Of a stretch of DNA of 64,000 nucleotides, positions 9,328 to 17,188 are shown piece after piece. The notes beneath the pieces were generated by a model. That model was not told the origin of the DNA, made no database searches, and saw nothing but the letters and a program-made list of their open reading frames with translations. The position numbers were made by a program, and so were the translations under genes. The DNA is from Actinoalloteichus_B caeruleus (lineage in GTDB: Bacteria > Actinomycetota > Actinomycetes > Mycobacteriales > Pseudonocardiaceae): assembly GCF_000718005.1 (NCBI RefSeq), contig NZ_JODV01000008.1, one strand, 5' to 3'. Position 1 is the first letter of the stretch; each line of letters starts with the position of its first letter.

Positions 9328-9756
9328 ATGACCATGCATGATCGCGCGGAGCGGGATGCTCTGGGGCAGGCCAGCCAGCCCGGTACCTCCGAGGACGAGC
9401 ACACGCACTTCACCCTCGCCACCGAACCCTGCGGGGCGGGTGGCGTTGTGGTGCGGGCCAGCGGCGAGATCGACATGCTCACCGCTCCCCGCCTGCGGGA
9501 GGAACTCCTCGGTCTGCTCGACGCGGGCCACCGCGTCATCCTCGACCTGGACCGGGTGGACTTCCTGGGGTCGAGCGGCCTCGCCGCCCTCGTCGACGCC
9601 CATCGCCACGAGGCACCCGCCACGGCGGGGTTCGCGTTGGTCGCCGACTCCCGCACCGTCGTGCGGCCCCTCGAGGTGACCGGGCTCGACCGGGTCCTCT
9701 CCATCCACCCCACCGTGGAACGCGCCCAGGAGTCCTTCGGCATCCCCTCGGAGTGA
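9328..9756 (+). CDS. STAS-domain anti-sigma factor antagonist
   Basis: The 142-residue protein has a short variable N-terminus and a STAS domain (about residues 32-135). It includes GGVVVRASGEIDMLTAPRLR and the phospho-site region DRVDFLGSSGLAALVDAH. In the SpoIIAA/RsbV family the equivalent serine is phosphorylated by the RsbW-type kinase and dephosphorylated by a PP2C phosphatase. The next gene is such a phosphatase and a kinase gene lies at 12.5-13.0 kb, so these likely form one switch. ATG 9328 and 9334 are both possible starts. Confidence 0.85.
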   Translation: MTMHDRAERDALGQASQPGTSEDEHTHFTLATEPCGAGGVVVRASGEIDMLTAPRLREELLGLLDAGHRVILDLDRVDFLGSSGLAALVDAHRHEAPATAGFALVADSRTVVRPLEVTGLDRVLSIHPTVERAQESFGIPSE

Positions 9757-9899
9757 CGTCGCCGAAGCCGTGACGCACGTCCGACCGGTCGGACGTCACC
9801 ACCGGTCGGACGCGGCGCGGCGACGGGTCGCGCGGGCCTACGAGCAACACACGGTGGGTGTGGCTAGGCTCGGGGTTCGACGGGAGGAGCCCACCCACC

Positions 9900-11639
9900 A
9901 TGATGGTGTCTCGCGACAGCGTTAACGGCGCGGCCACGACTGAGGACCGCTCCCGACTCCCGGAGCCCGCGAGTCACCACGACGGAGCCTATCCGGAGGT
10001 CGAAGCGCTGTTGCTGCCGACGGGCGCCCTCGACGTCCTCCTCGCCGGGTGCACGGACGCGATCCTGATCGTGGACGACCAGAACGTCGTCCGCCGGTTG
10101 AACCCACTGGCGAGCGAGCTCCTCCCGGAAGTGCTCCCCGGTTCCCGCCTGGACGAGTCCGCCGTGCCCGCCCTCCGAGAGGCGCTCGCCGAGGGGCGCC
10201 GCGATTTCTGCGCGACCCACCGGGACCACGAGCTGCTGGGCCGGAGCGCGGCGCTGGCCGCCGGCCTGACCGCCTGGTACGTCCGGGACGTCACCGCGGA
10301 ACGGGACCGGGAGAACGCGTTGCTGGCGGAGCGTCGGCGGAAGTCCTTCCTCGCCCACGCCAGCGCGGCCCTCGCCGGCACCCTGAGCCCTGGTCGGGTG
10401 CTGTCGCTGGCCGCACGGCTCCCCGTGGGCCGCATCGCCGAGCACTGCGCGGCGGCGATGAGCGACGGAGCCGCCGCGATGGTGGCGACGGCCAGCCAGG
10501 ACGGGGTCACGCTCCGCCGGACCCGACACACCTCGGTGCTGCGCCGCCTCTCCGCCGTCTCGGACCCCACGGCGGAACCCCTCGGCGACCCGGCGGGCAA
10601 CCCCGGGGAGCAGGACAAGGAGCTCCTGGCCGAGCTGCTGCCCGACGTTCCCGCCGCGCGGTCACTGCCGGCCCAGGGCCCGCCCGACGACACGGACGAC
10701 GAGATCATGCTCCTCCCGCTGACGGCGGGCACCGACGTCCACGGCGTGCTGGCGATGGCGACCGCTCCCGGGATGAGCCGGCACGACCGGATCCTGCTCA
10801 GGGATTACGCGCAACGCGTGTCGACAGCGCTGGAGGGGGCCAGGGTGCACTCGGAGCGCTCCAGGATCGCGGAGTCGCTGCGGTCGGCTCTGTTGCCGCC
10901 CGCCCTCCCCGAACCGCCGGGGCTGTCACTGGGCTCGGCCTACCGCGCCTCCGCCGAGGCGACCAGGATCGGTGGGGACTTCCTCGACGTCCACGAGGAG
11001 CCGGGCGGCGGTCGGTGGACGTTCTCCCTCGGTGATGTCTGCGGCAAGGGGGTGGACGCGGCGGTGCTCACCGGTCAGGTCCGGCAGTCCCTGCGGACCG
11101 CCTCCCTCGTGTCCGCGGGGCCGGCGGCCAGGCTGGAGCTGCTGAACCGGGTCATGCTCCAGGCGGGCGACGGCAGGTTCGCCACGGTGGTGACCGGGGC
11201 GATGACGACTGTCGAGGGCGGTGGCGCCCGGATCAGGCTCGCCAACGGGGGCCACCCCCGGCCGTTGGTCCTGCGCCGGGACGGGACCGTGGAGTCGCTG
11301 GAGACCGCCGGGATGCTCGTGGGCGCCCTGGACGAGGCGTCCTTCCTCGAGACGGAGACGGAGTTGGCCCCGGGCGAGTCGCTGCTGCTCTACACCGACG
11401 GCGTGACCGAGGCCCGTGACGAGTCTGGGGAGATGTTCGAGGAGGAACGCCTCCAGGAGGAACTGGCGACGTGCGGCGGCCTCCAGGCGCAGGCGGTCGC
11501 CAACCGGGTGCAGCAACGGGTCTTCGAGTTCCTGCACGGCAACGACCACGACGACATCGCGATCCTCGTCATCCAGGCGGCATCGGTCGGCGCGCCGCCG
11601 GGGACGGCCGAGGACGCGGGAACTCACCCGTCGGAGTGA
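9900..11639 (+). CDS. PAS/GAF-PP2C (SpoIIE/RsbU-type) serine phosphatase
   Basis: The 579-residue protein begins with a PAS-like sensor segment (LLAGCTDAILIVDDQNVVRR). A central GAF-like region follows (VHGVLAMATAPGMSRHDR, then LLRDYAQRVSTALEGARVHSER). The C-terminal SpoIIE/PP2C domain shows SLRSALLPPALP, IGGDFLDVHE (metal-binding Asp), FSLGDVCGKGVDAA (metal-binding Asp), LANGGHPRPLVLR and LLYTDGVTEARD. It dephosphorylates STAS proteins, releasing a sigma factor under a stress or ligand signal. The start at ATG 9900 follows GGAGGAG. STAS genes flank it on both sides. Confidence 0.92.
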   Translation: MMVSRDSVNGAATTEDRSRLPEPASHHDGAYPEVEALLLPTGALDVLLAGCTDAILIVDDQNVVRRLNPLASELLPEVLPGSRLDESAVPALREALAEGRRDFCATHRDHELLGRSAALAAGLTAWYVRDVTAERDRENALLAERRRKSFLAHASAALAGTLSPGRVLSLAARLPVGRIAEHCAAAMSDGAAAMVATASQDGVTLRRTRHTSVLRRLSAVSDPTAEPLGDPAGNPGEQDKELLAELLPDVPAARSLPAQGPPDDTDDEIMLLPLTAGTDVHGVLAMATAPGMSRHDRILLRDYAQRVSTALEGARVHSERSRIAESLRSALLPPALPEPPGLSLGSAYRASAEATRIGGDFLDVHEEPGGGRWTFSLGDVCGKGVDAAVLTGQVRQSLRTASLVSAGPAARLELLNRVMLQAGDGRFATVVTGAMTTVEGGGARIRLANGGHPRPLVLRRDGTVESLETAGMLVGALDEASFLETETELAPGESLLLYTDGVTEARDESGEMFEEERLQEELATCGGLQAQAVANRVQQRVFEFLHGNDHDDIAILVIQAASVGAPPGTAEDAGTHPSE

Positions 11640-11660
11640 CGCGCCACACACCAACCCGTA

Positions 11661-11686
11661 GGTTTGGCCAGGTCCCCGACGGGGAA
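11661..11686 (+). promoter_or_regulatory. Possible stress-sigma (SigB/SigF-type) promoter
   Basis: GGTTT (11661-11665), a 15-base spacer and GGGGAA (11681-11686) resemble the GGTTT-N15-17-GGGTA pattern of SigF/SigB-type promoters. It lies 84 bases before the second STAS gene, so the switch may feed back on itself. The minus-10 match is imperfect. Confidence 0.4.
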
Positions 11687-11769
11687 CACGTTGGGAGGCT
11701 GTCCTCGACAGGCGGAACGCCGCCGGAGCAGCGGACCCAGGCAGCAGTACGAACACCGGAGAACAGCCG

Positions 11770-12165
11770 ATGACAGGTCATCCCGCCGAGAGAAAGCCGC
11801 CCGACGAGTCGGGACAGCACGACGGCGACGTCCTCGCGGAGACGGAGATCGCCCGGGGAACGCTGGACTCGGAGAACGTGGGGTTCATCCGCCTGTCCGG
11901 CGAGGTGGACCACTATTCGGCGCCGCAGCTGGACACGGTGGTGGACCAGTTGCTCGCCTCGGGCGCGACGGGATTCACCCTGGACTTCGCCGAGGTCACC
12001 TTCCTGGACTCCGCCTGCCTGAGCAGTCTCGTCCGCGCCCGGAGGTTGGTGCAGCCCCGGGGCGGGGAGGTCGTGTTGGCGGCGATGAACCGCCACGCCT
12101 CGCGGGTCATGCGCATCACGGGCCTGCACACCATCTTCCGGTTCGTCGACGGGGCCCGACAGTAG
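11770..12165 (+). CDS. Second STAS-domain anti-sigma factor antagonist
   Basis: The 131-residue protein has a STAS domain from about residue 37 (VGFIRLSGEVDHYSAPQLD). Its phosphorylation loop is EVTFLDSACLSSLVRA; the usual DSSGL is replaced by DSACL, keeping the aspartate and serine. It therefore differs from the first STAS protein and may bind another kinase. It follows the phosphatase gene by 130 bases and possibly has its own stress promoter. It would compete for an RsbW-type partner such as the one encoded next on the opposite strand. Confidence 0.85.
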   Translation: MTGHPAERKPPDESGQHDGDVLAETEIARGTLDSENVGFIRLSGEVDHYSAPQLDTVVDQLLASGATGFTLDFAEVTFLDSACLSSLVRARRLVQPRGGEVVLAAMNRHASRVMRITGLHTIFRFVDGARQ

Positions 12166-12205
12166 GCACCGGCGGGGCCCGCCAGTAGGCACCGGCGCCA
12201 GCCGG
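12155..12205. repeat. Short direct duplication and hairpin across the STAS stop codon
   Basis: The string cagtaggcaccggcg occurs twice about 22 bases apart, the first copy spanning the STAS stop codon. The second copy runs into a GGCGCC-rich inverted repeat that could terminate transcription. It looks like a recent local slippage event. Confidence 0.45.
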
Positions 12206-12474
12206 CGCCACCCGAACCCCGGCTCGGCTCCGCGTGGGCTCGGCTTGGCGTCGAGGAGCCGCCCGGCGACCCGAGTGCGGCCCGCGAAGCCCCCGTTCCC
12301 CCTCCGGAGTCCGGTCGGGCCCGGGGGAAGGCGACCGGCAGTTCCTGAGGGCTCGTCCTCGTCGCCACGCCCGGACGGCCTGGAGCGCGCGTGCCCTCGC
12401 GAGCGCCACCCGGCGTACCGGCGGGGGCGGCCGGAGCCACCGGTGGCCACGCGGGGCCGGTGCCGCCCCGGTCC

Positions 12475-12966
12475 TCAGCTCGTCGAGTGCAGCGTGACGG
12501 CCCTGCTCAGCCCTACCCTGGTCCCGGACGCCGTGCGACTGAGCTCGACCTGGTCGACGCACCGTTCCATCAGCAGGAGACCCCGCCCCCGGCTTCCCGG
12601 GTCGGCGGGCGGCGGGCGCCATGTTCCGTGGTCGGCGACCTCCACGTGGACCACCTGGCCATCCACCCAGGCGCGCATGGACACCGACCCGCCGTCGTCC
12701 TCCGGGTAGGCGTGCGAGGCGGCGTTGGCCAGCGCTTCGTAGGCGGCCAGCTGGAGGCACTCCGAGCTGTCCTCGTCGACTCCCGCCCCGGACAGCCAGG
12801 AACGCAGCGTGCGGCGGACGTGCACTAAGGCCGCTGCCTCGGCGGCGGCGACCATCCGCAGCGGTTCGGGTCCTCCGTCGGCACCGGCACCCCGTTCCGG
12901 GGTGGCGTGGTCAGGACGCAGTTCCAGCGGAGTCCCCTGCCGCGTTCCCGTGTCATCGCCGATCAC
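12475..12966 (-). CDS. RsbW-type anti-sigma factor / serine kinase (GHKL ATPase)
   Basis: The 163-residue protein carries a HATPase_c fold of the RsbW/SpoIIAB kind. It shows N-box AYEALANAASHAYP, the G1 region VEVADHGTWRPPP and the G2 box GRGLLLMERCVDQVEL. Such proteins bind and inhibit a sigma factor and phosphorylate STAS antagonists. It is convergent with the second STAS gene. No sigma factor gene is adjacent, so the target is encoded elsewhere. The GTG start at 12966 follows GAGGAGG. Confidence 0.88.
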   Translation of the reverse strand: MIGDDTGTRQGTPLELRPDHATPERGAGADGGPEPLRMVAAAEAAALVHVRRTLRSWLSGAGVDEDSSECLQLAAYEALANAASHAYPEDDGGSVSMRAWVDGQVVHVEVADHGTWRPPPADPGSRGRGLLLMERCVDQVELSRTASGTRVGLSRAVTLHSTS

Positions 12967-13071
12967 CGCTTCCTCCTCGCCTGCTTCTGTTCCCCCCGCG
13001 GCAGGGGTGACCCGGTCGCATCCACCCGTCGGACGCGCTGCGCGCGGACAACTCTCCCCTTACCCTCCCCG

Positions 13072-13097
13072 GTTACCCGAGTGGGCACGCGTGAATC
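13072..13097 (-). promoter_or_regulatory. Possible SigB-type promoter of the RsbW-like gene
   Basis: On the minus strand GATTC (13097-13093) and GGGTAAC (13078-13072) are about 15 bases apart, fitting the GNNT-N14-16-GGGTA pattern of Streptomyces SigB promoters. It is about 105 bases before the kinase start. Confidence 0.4.
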
Positions 13098-13271
13098 ATC
13101 TCGATTCCGTCAAGGGGACCGTGCGGGGGTGTGCGGACGTTTCGCCCGGTCGGCGGGGTTCGGGCCCGGCGACCGGGTGGCCATCCTCTCATTTCCGGTG
13201 GACGGCCACCCGGGCCTCGCGGGTCGGAGGGCGCATTCGCCCGGCAGGCCCGACGTTCTCCTCCGAAGAGG

Positions 13272-15380
13272 TCAGAGGTGGCGAGGATCAGCCTGCGGTA
13301 GTGCCGCGACCTCGGTTCCCTCCAGGATGACGTTCATCGCGCGGAACCAGGTCCTGGCGGGTGCGTGACCCCCGTAGATGTTCCCGACACCGCATTCGGT
13401 GACCGGCGGGCCACTGCAGATCGGCTGGGGCGAGGCGCCGTCGCCGAAGATGAGCACGGCACCGGCCATCTGGGGGGTGGCTCCGGTGAAGGCGGCGGAG
13501 CGGTGTCCCTGGGTGGTGCCGGTCTTGCCGATCGCGGGCCGGTTCCAGCCGGTGGCGTTGGCGGCGTTCGCCGCCGTGCCCACCGTGTCGTCCTTGCTCA
13601 GGGCGACGACCATCGAGTTGGCCAGGCCCTCGTCGACGGCCTGCTCGCACGGCTGTTCCTCGATCTCGACCGGGTTGCCGTGCTTGTCGGTGATGGCTTC
13701 GATCGGGGAAGGCGGGCACCACACGCCGCCGCTGGTGAGGGTGGCGCTGACGTTGGCCAGTTCCAGCACGCTGGTCGGGGTGAAGCCGAGGGTGAAGGCG
13801 CCCATGTTGTTCTGCTTGAGGAAGTCCCGCTGGGGCATGCTCACCCGGGGGTCGTCCGAGTCCGGGTCGATGCCGGTGCCGTTGTGGTTGACCCCGTCCA
13901 TGCCCTTGCGCAGCCCCAACCGGTAGGCCATGTCCACCACGCTGTCCAGCCCGATCTCCTCGGACATCTGCACGAAGGTGGTGTTGGGGGAGAAGGCGAG
14001 GGAGTCCTGGAGGGAGACCCTGCGGTCCATGCCGCCGGTGACGACGTAGGGGTTGTTGCCGTTGCGGTACACCGACGAGGTGTGGGACTCCGGGGAGTCG
14101 AACTCCTGGTGGATCTTGTAGCCCTGTTCGAGACCGGCGGCGGCGGTGAAGATCTTGTACGTGGACCCCGTGCCGAAGGGCATCACCGCGCTGGGCAGGT
14201 CCCAGCTCGTCTGCCCCCGGTCCGGGTCGACGCCGTAGTCGCGGTTGGCGACCAGCGCCCGCACCTTGTGCGACTCCCGCCCCGGTTCGACGACGGCCAT
14301 CACGTTGGCGACGCCCGGGGTGGTCTTGCCGACCTCCTGCTCGGCCGCGGCCTTGGCCGCCTGCGTCGCCACCGGGTCCAACGTCGTCTTGATCGTGTAG
14401 CCGTTGCGCTTGAGGTCCTCGTCGTCGAACCCGTGTTCGCGCAGGTAGTTCATCACGTAGGAGCAGAAGAAGCCGTTGACGTCACCGTTGCCGTGGCCGA
14501 CGCAGCCGTTGGGCAGGCGGTTGAGCGGGTTGATCACACCGAGGGGCTCCTGCTTGGCCTCCTCGGCGACCCGGCGGCTGTCCTCAACGGTCTCCCCGAG
14601 CATGCCCTCGTCACCCATGCGATTGAGCACGAGGTTGCGGCGACGCTGGGCGTCCTCTGGATTCCGGCCGGGGTTCAGCACGCTCGGCGCGTTCACCACG
14701 GCGGCGAGCAGCGCGGCCTGCGGCAGGTTGAGCTGGTCGGGTGTGGTGTCGAAGTAGGTGCGCGCTGCCTGGTGCACCCCGTAGGTCTCGTTCCCGAAGG
14801 GCACGATGTTCAGGTAGCCCGTCAGGATCTCGTCCTTGGTCATGCGCTTCTCGATGTCCAGGGCGATGCGGGCCTCGCGCAGCTTCCTGGCCATCGTGGC
14901 CTCGGTGGCCTCCCCGAAGGCCTCCTCGTCACCGTCACCCACGATGAAGGCGAGGTAGTTCTTCACGTACTGCTGGGTCAGGGTCGACCCGCCGCCCTCG
15001 ATGCGGCCGGCGAACTGGTTCTGGACGGCCACCCGGAAGGTCGCCTGCCAGTCGACGCCGTCGTGGTCGAAGAACCGGTGGTCCTCCACGGCGATGATGG
15101 CGGCCTTCATCTCGTCGGAGATCTCGTCGGGCCCCACCATCACCCGGTTCTGGTGGTACAGGTAGGCGATCGGATTGTCGTCGCGGTCGGTCACGGTGGT
15201 CACCACCGCGGGTTCCGCGCTCTCCATCTCCGCCGACGTTCCGCTCACGGTGTCGGCCGCCTGGTTGGACACCGCGCCGAAGCCGGCTGCCGCGGGGAAG
15301 AAGACGGCGGCGAGGAGCACTCCGGCTATCAGACAGAGACCCAGCAGCTTGGAGGCGCCTTTCGCCCGAGCCAGGATCAC
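13272..15380 (-). CDS. Bifunctional (class A) penicillin-binding protein
   Basis: The protein of about 702 residues polymerises and cross-links peptidoglycan. After a short cytoplasmic tail and one membrane helix (LLGLCLIAGVLLAAVFFPAA) comes the GT51 glycosyltransferase domain with EDHRFFDHDGVDW, GGSTLTQQYVKN and REARIALDIEKRMTKDEI. The transpeptidase domain follows with SxxK as STYK in FGTGSTYKIFT, SxN as SPN and KTG in GKTGTTQG. All active-site motifs are intact. The GTG at 15380 has GAAGGGG upstream; an in-frame GTG at 15401 has no such site. There is no long disordered C-terminal tail. Confidence 0.92.
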   Translation of the reverse strand: MILARAKGASKLLGLCLIAGVLLAAVFFPAAAGFGAVSNQAADTVSGTSAEMESAEPAVVTTVTDRDDNPIAYLYHQNRVMVGPDEISDEMKAAIIAVEDHRFFDHDGVDWQATFRVAVQNQFAGRIEGGGSTLTQQYVKNYLAFIVGDGDEEAFGEATEATMARKLREARIALDIEKRMTKDEILTGYLNIVPFGNETYGVHQAARTYFDTTPDQLNLPQAALLAAVVNAPSVLNPGRNPEDAQRRRNLVLNRMGDEGMLGETVEDSRRVAEEAKQEPLGVINPLNRLPNGCVGHGNGDVNGFFCSYVMNYLREHGFDDEDLKRNGYTIKTTLDPVATQAAKAAAEQEVGKTTPGVANVMAVVEPGRESHKVRALVANRDYGVDPDRGQTSWDLPSAVMPFGTGSTYKIFTAAAGLEQGYKIHQEFDSPESHTSSVYRNGNNPYVVTGGMDRRVSLQDSLAFSPNTTFVQMSEEIGLDSVVDMAYRLGLRKGMDGVNHNGTGIDPDSDDPRVSMPQRDFLKQNNMGAFTLGFTPTSVLELANVSATLTSGGVWCPPSPIEAITDKHGNPVEIEEQPCEQAVDEGLANSMVVALSKDDTVGTAANAANATGWNRPAIGKTGTTQGHRSAAFTGATPQMAGAVLIFGDGASPQPICSGPPVTECGVGNIYGGHAPARTWFRAMNVILEGTEVAALPQADPRHL

Positions 15381-15784
15381 GGCAGGAACAACCCCTTCCA
15401 CGGGGCGAGCGAGGACGGCTCACCCACACGATTCGCGACACGCTCTCTCACGAGAGGACCGGTGATGGACGGAGGCGTTCGACGAGGTTCCGGCGCCGGG
15501 TCGGCCAGCGCACTGGCGCCGGCCGGCTGTCCTCCTCCTGGGAGGAGGACGTTCGCACCGGTGTCGACGTTGCGCGCCGGCGCGTGATGTGGCTCTCGAA
15601 CTCCGATGGCCCGGTCCAACCGACCGGGCAGCCCCGTCCGCACCGCATGATCCGGTACCGCACGTCTGACTGACGTTAGCTCAGTCGGGGGTTGAACGAC
15701 CACTTCCGGGGGACTCCTCCGTCGGGCAGGCGAGCGGGAACGCCCGAGGCCCAGCCGGGACCGGTGATCGGCTGCCAGGTGGGG
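15381..15784. other. Intergenic region, no gene seen
   Basis: About 400 bases lie between the DedA gene end and the PBP start, both on the minus strand. It contains the inverted repeat GACTGA/TCAGTC (15668-15686) and probably the PBP promoter. No coding frame is convincing. Confidence 0.45.
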
Positions 15785-16534
15785 TCACCCGCGGGGGGCG
15801 GCGTCGTCCGGTTCGCCCGGGGTGTGCTCTCGTGGTCCGTCGGAGACCGGGGCCATGCCGGCCGGTTTCCCCACCAGCACGGCCTCCGCCGGGTCGGCTT
15901 CGGGGAGGCGTTCCCGCGCCGCGCTCCGGCGCTTCCTGACGATGGTGACGACCACGGCGGCGAGCACGATCGCGCCGAAGACGAACCAGCTCGCGACGCC
16001 GAGCTTGCGTTCGAGGTACTCGGCGGAGGCGCCGGCGGCGGCACCGATCGAGACGTGCAGGAGCGCCCAGCAGGCGGCGCCCGAGATCGACGCCGGCAGG
16101 AACCGCGCGTAGGGAAGGCCGGCGGCACCGGCGGAGGCCGGGGTGAGGGTGCGCACCACGGGGAGGAACCGGGCGGCGAACACCGCTCCGCCGCCATGCC
16201 GCCGGAGCAGTTCGGCCGCGCGGTCCCAGTGCTGGAGGCCGATGCGACGCACCAGGCGGCTTTCCCGGAGCCGAACCCCGTAGCGCCGTCCCAGCCAGTA
16301 ACCGATGGAGTCCCCGGTGGCGGCGCAGACCGTGACGACGAGGCAGAGGATCACGAAGGTCCAGGCGTCGCGCGCGGTCGTGGAGGCGACCAGCAGGCCG
16401 GTCTCCCCGGGCACGAGGAAGCCGAGCCCGAGGGTGCACTCCGCGAGGACGAGCAGGCCGGCGGCCGCGATGACGGCGGGCCTGGGCAGATCGGCAAGGG
16501 CGTCCAGCATCTCGCTCACCGCTGCCACCAGCAT
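15785..16534 (-). CDS. DedA-family membrane protein
   Basis: The 249-residue protein has five to six membrane segments and the DedA/SNARE-associated motif set. These include LGFLVPGETGLLVASTTA near residue 38, GDSIGYWLGRRYG near 75, and the re-entrant RFLPVVRTLTPASAGAAGLP near 122. DedA proteins act in membrane homeostasis and lipid-carrier transport. The C-terminal 45 residues are charged and variable. The gene is monocistronic. Confidence 0.9.
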   Translation of the reverse strand: MLVAAVSEMLDALADLPRPAVIAAAGLLVLAECTLGLGFLVPGETGLLVASTTARDAWTFVILCLVVTVCAATGDSIGYWLGRRYGVRLRESRLVRRIGLQHWDRAAELLRRHGGGAVFAARFLPVVRTLTPASAGAAGLPYARFLPASISGAACWALLHVSIGAAAGASAEYLERKLGVASWFVFGAIVLAAVVVTIVRKRRSAARERLPEADPAEAVLVGKPAGMAPVSDGPREHTPGEPDDAAPRG

Positions 16535-17188
16535 CGCTCCCGTTCAGTCGCGTTCGAGGCCCGGCGGCCGGACCACTGTCGCGGGTCGCTCCCGGGAAGC
16601 CCGTCGGGCGCACGTCCGACCAGGCCAGGTCAGCCTGGGGCAGGTGACCCGCTCGTCTACTCATCCTCACTGGTAGGACGTGAGTCCCGCGTTCGGGTTG
16701 CGCCACCACGCTGTGCATTCGGCGGAAAATCTTTAACCCGACTGGTTGATTCGTTTTGTCTTGAAGGCCCAATTTGGTCAAGATGTAACTAGCCGGTGGC
16801 GGCAGTTGGGCTCACTCCTTCGTGCCGCTGGAGCAGTGGAGGTGACCATGAGGAGCGCGCTCGTCCGTCGCCACTCCCCCAGACCTCCCGGCCGCCGGTT
16901 AGGCGGGCCGGCGGCCTGACGGGCCCTTCCCGGCTCCTGACTCGTCCGGCACGGCACGGCGTCACCAGCACCTCCGCCGGTCCCCCGAGCGAGTTCGACC
17001 GGTCCCGGACCACCGCGCCCACCCGGCCCGCCCCTCCCCTCCACGCCCGTCGTCGCGCGAGGAGGACGCACCCACCCAGGACCTCACCGGAGCGTGGTCC
17101 GCGCTCCGGACGACGCCGCACCTCCACCACCGAACACGACGAGTGCCCGAACGGACGCACTCAGTGATGACACCGAAGGACGTCTCCC
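16535..17188. promoter_or_regulatory. Divergent regulatory region of DedA and SulP genes
   Basis: The 650 bases include an A/T-rich island (16725-16795) with the inverted repeat CTTGA-N14-TCAAG (about 16761-16784) next to TTGATT and TTGTCT hexamers that could be minus-35 elements. A short open frame with a strong ribosome site (16848-16919) is listed separately. The rest shows no gene. Confidence 0.45.
16848..16919 (+). CDS. Possible 23-residue leader peptide upstream of the SulP gene
   Basis: ATG 16848 is preceded by GGAGGTGACC, a near-perfect ribosome site. The frame encodes 23 residues beginning MRSALVRRHSPRPPGRR. The MRxxLVxRRH opening recalls actinobacterial leader peptides found before sulfur-assimilation genes, but there is no cysteine. 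It lies downstream of an A/T-rich promoter island and 270 bases before the anion transporter, so attenuation-type control is possible. Confidence 0.4.
   Translation: MRSALVRRHSPRPPGRRLGGPAA

Noticed and set aside
13365..15587. 740-codon open frame antisense to the PBP gene
   Set aside because: It mirrors a real gene with all PBP motifs. Its own product is a Val/Gly/His/Asp-rich shadow of high-GC third positions.
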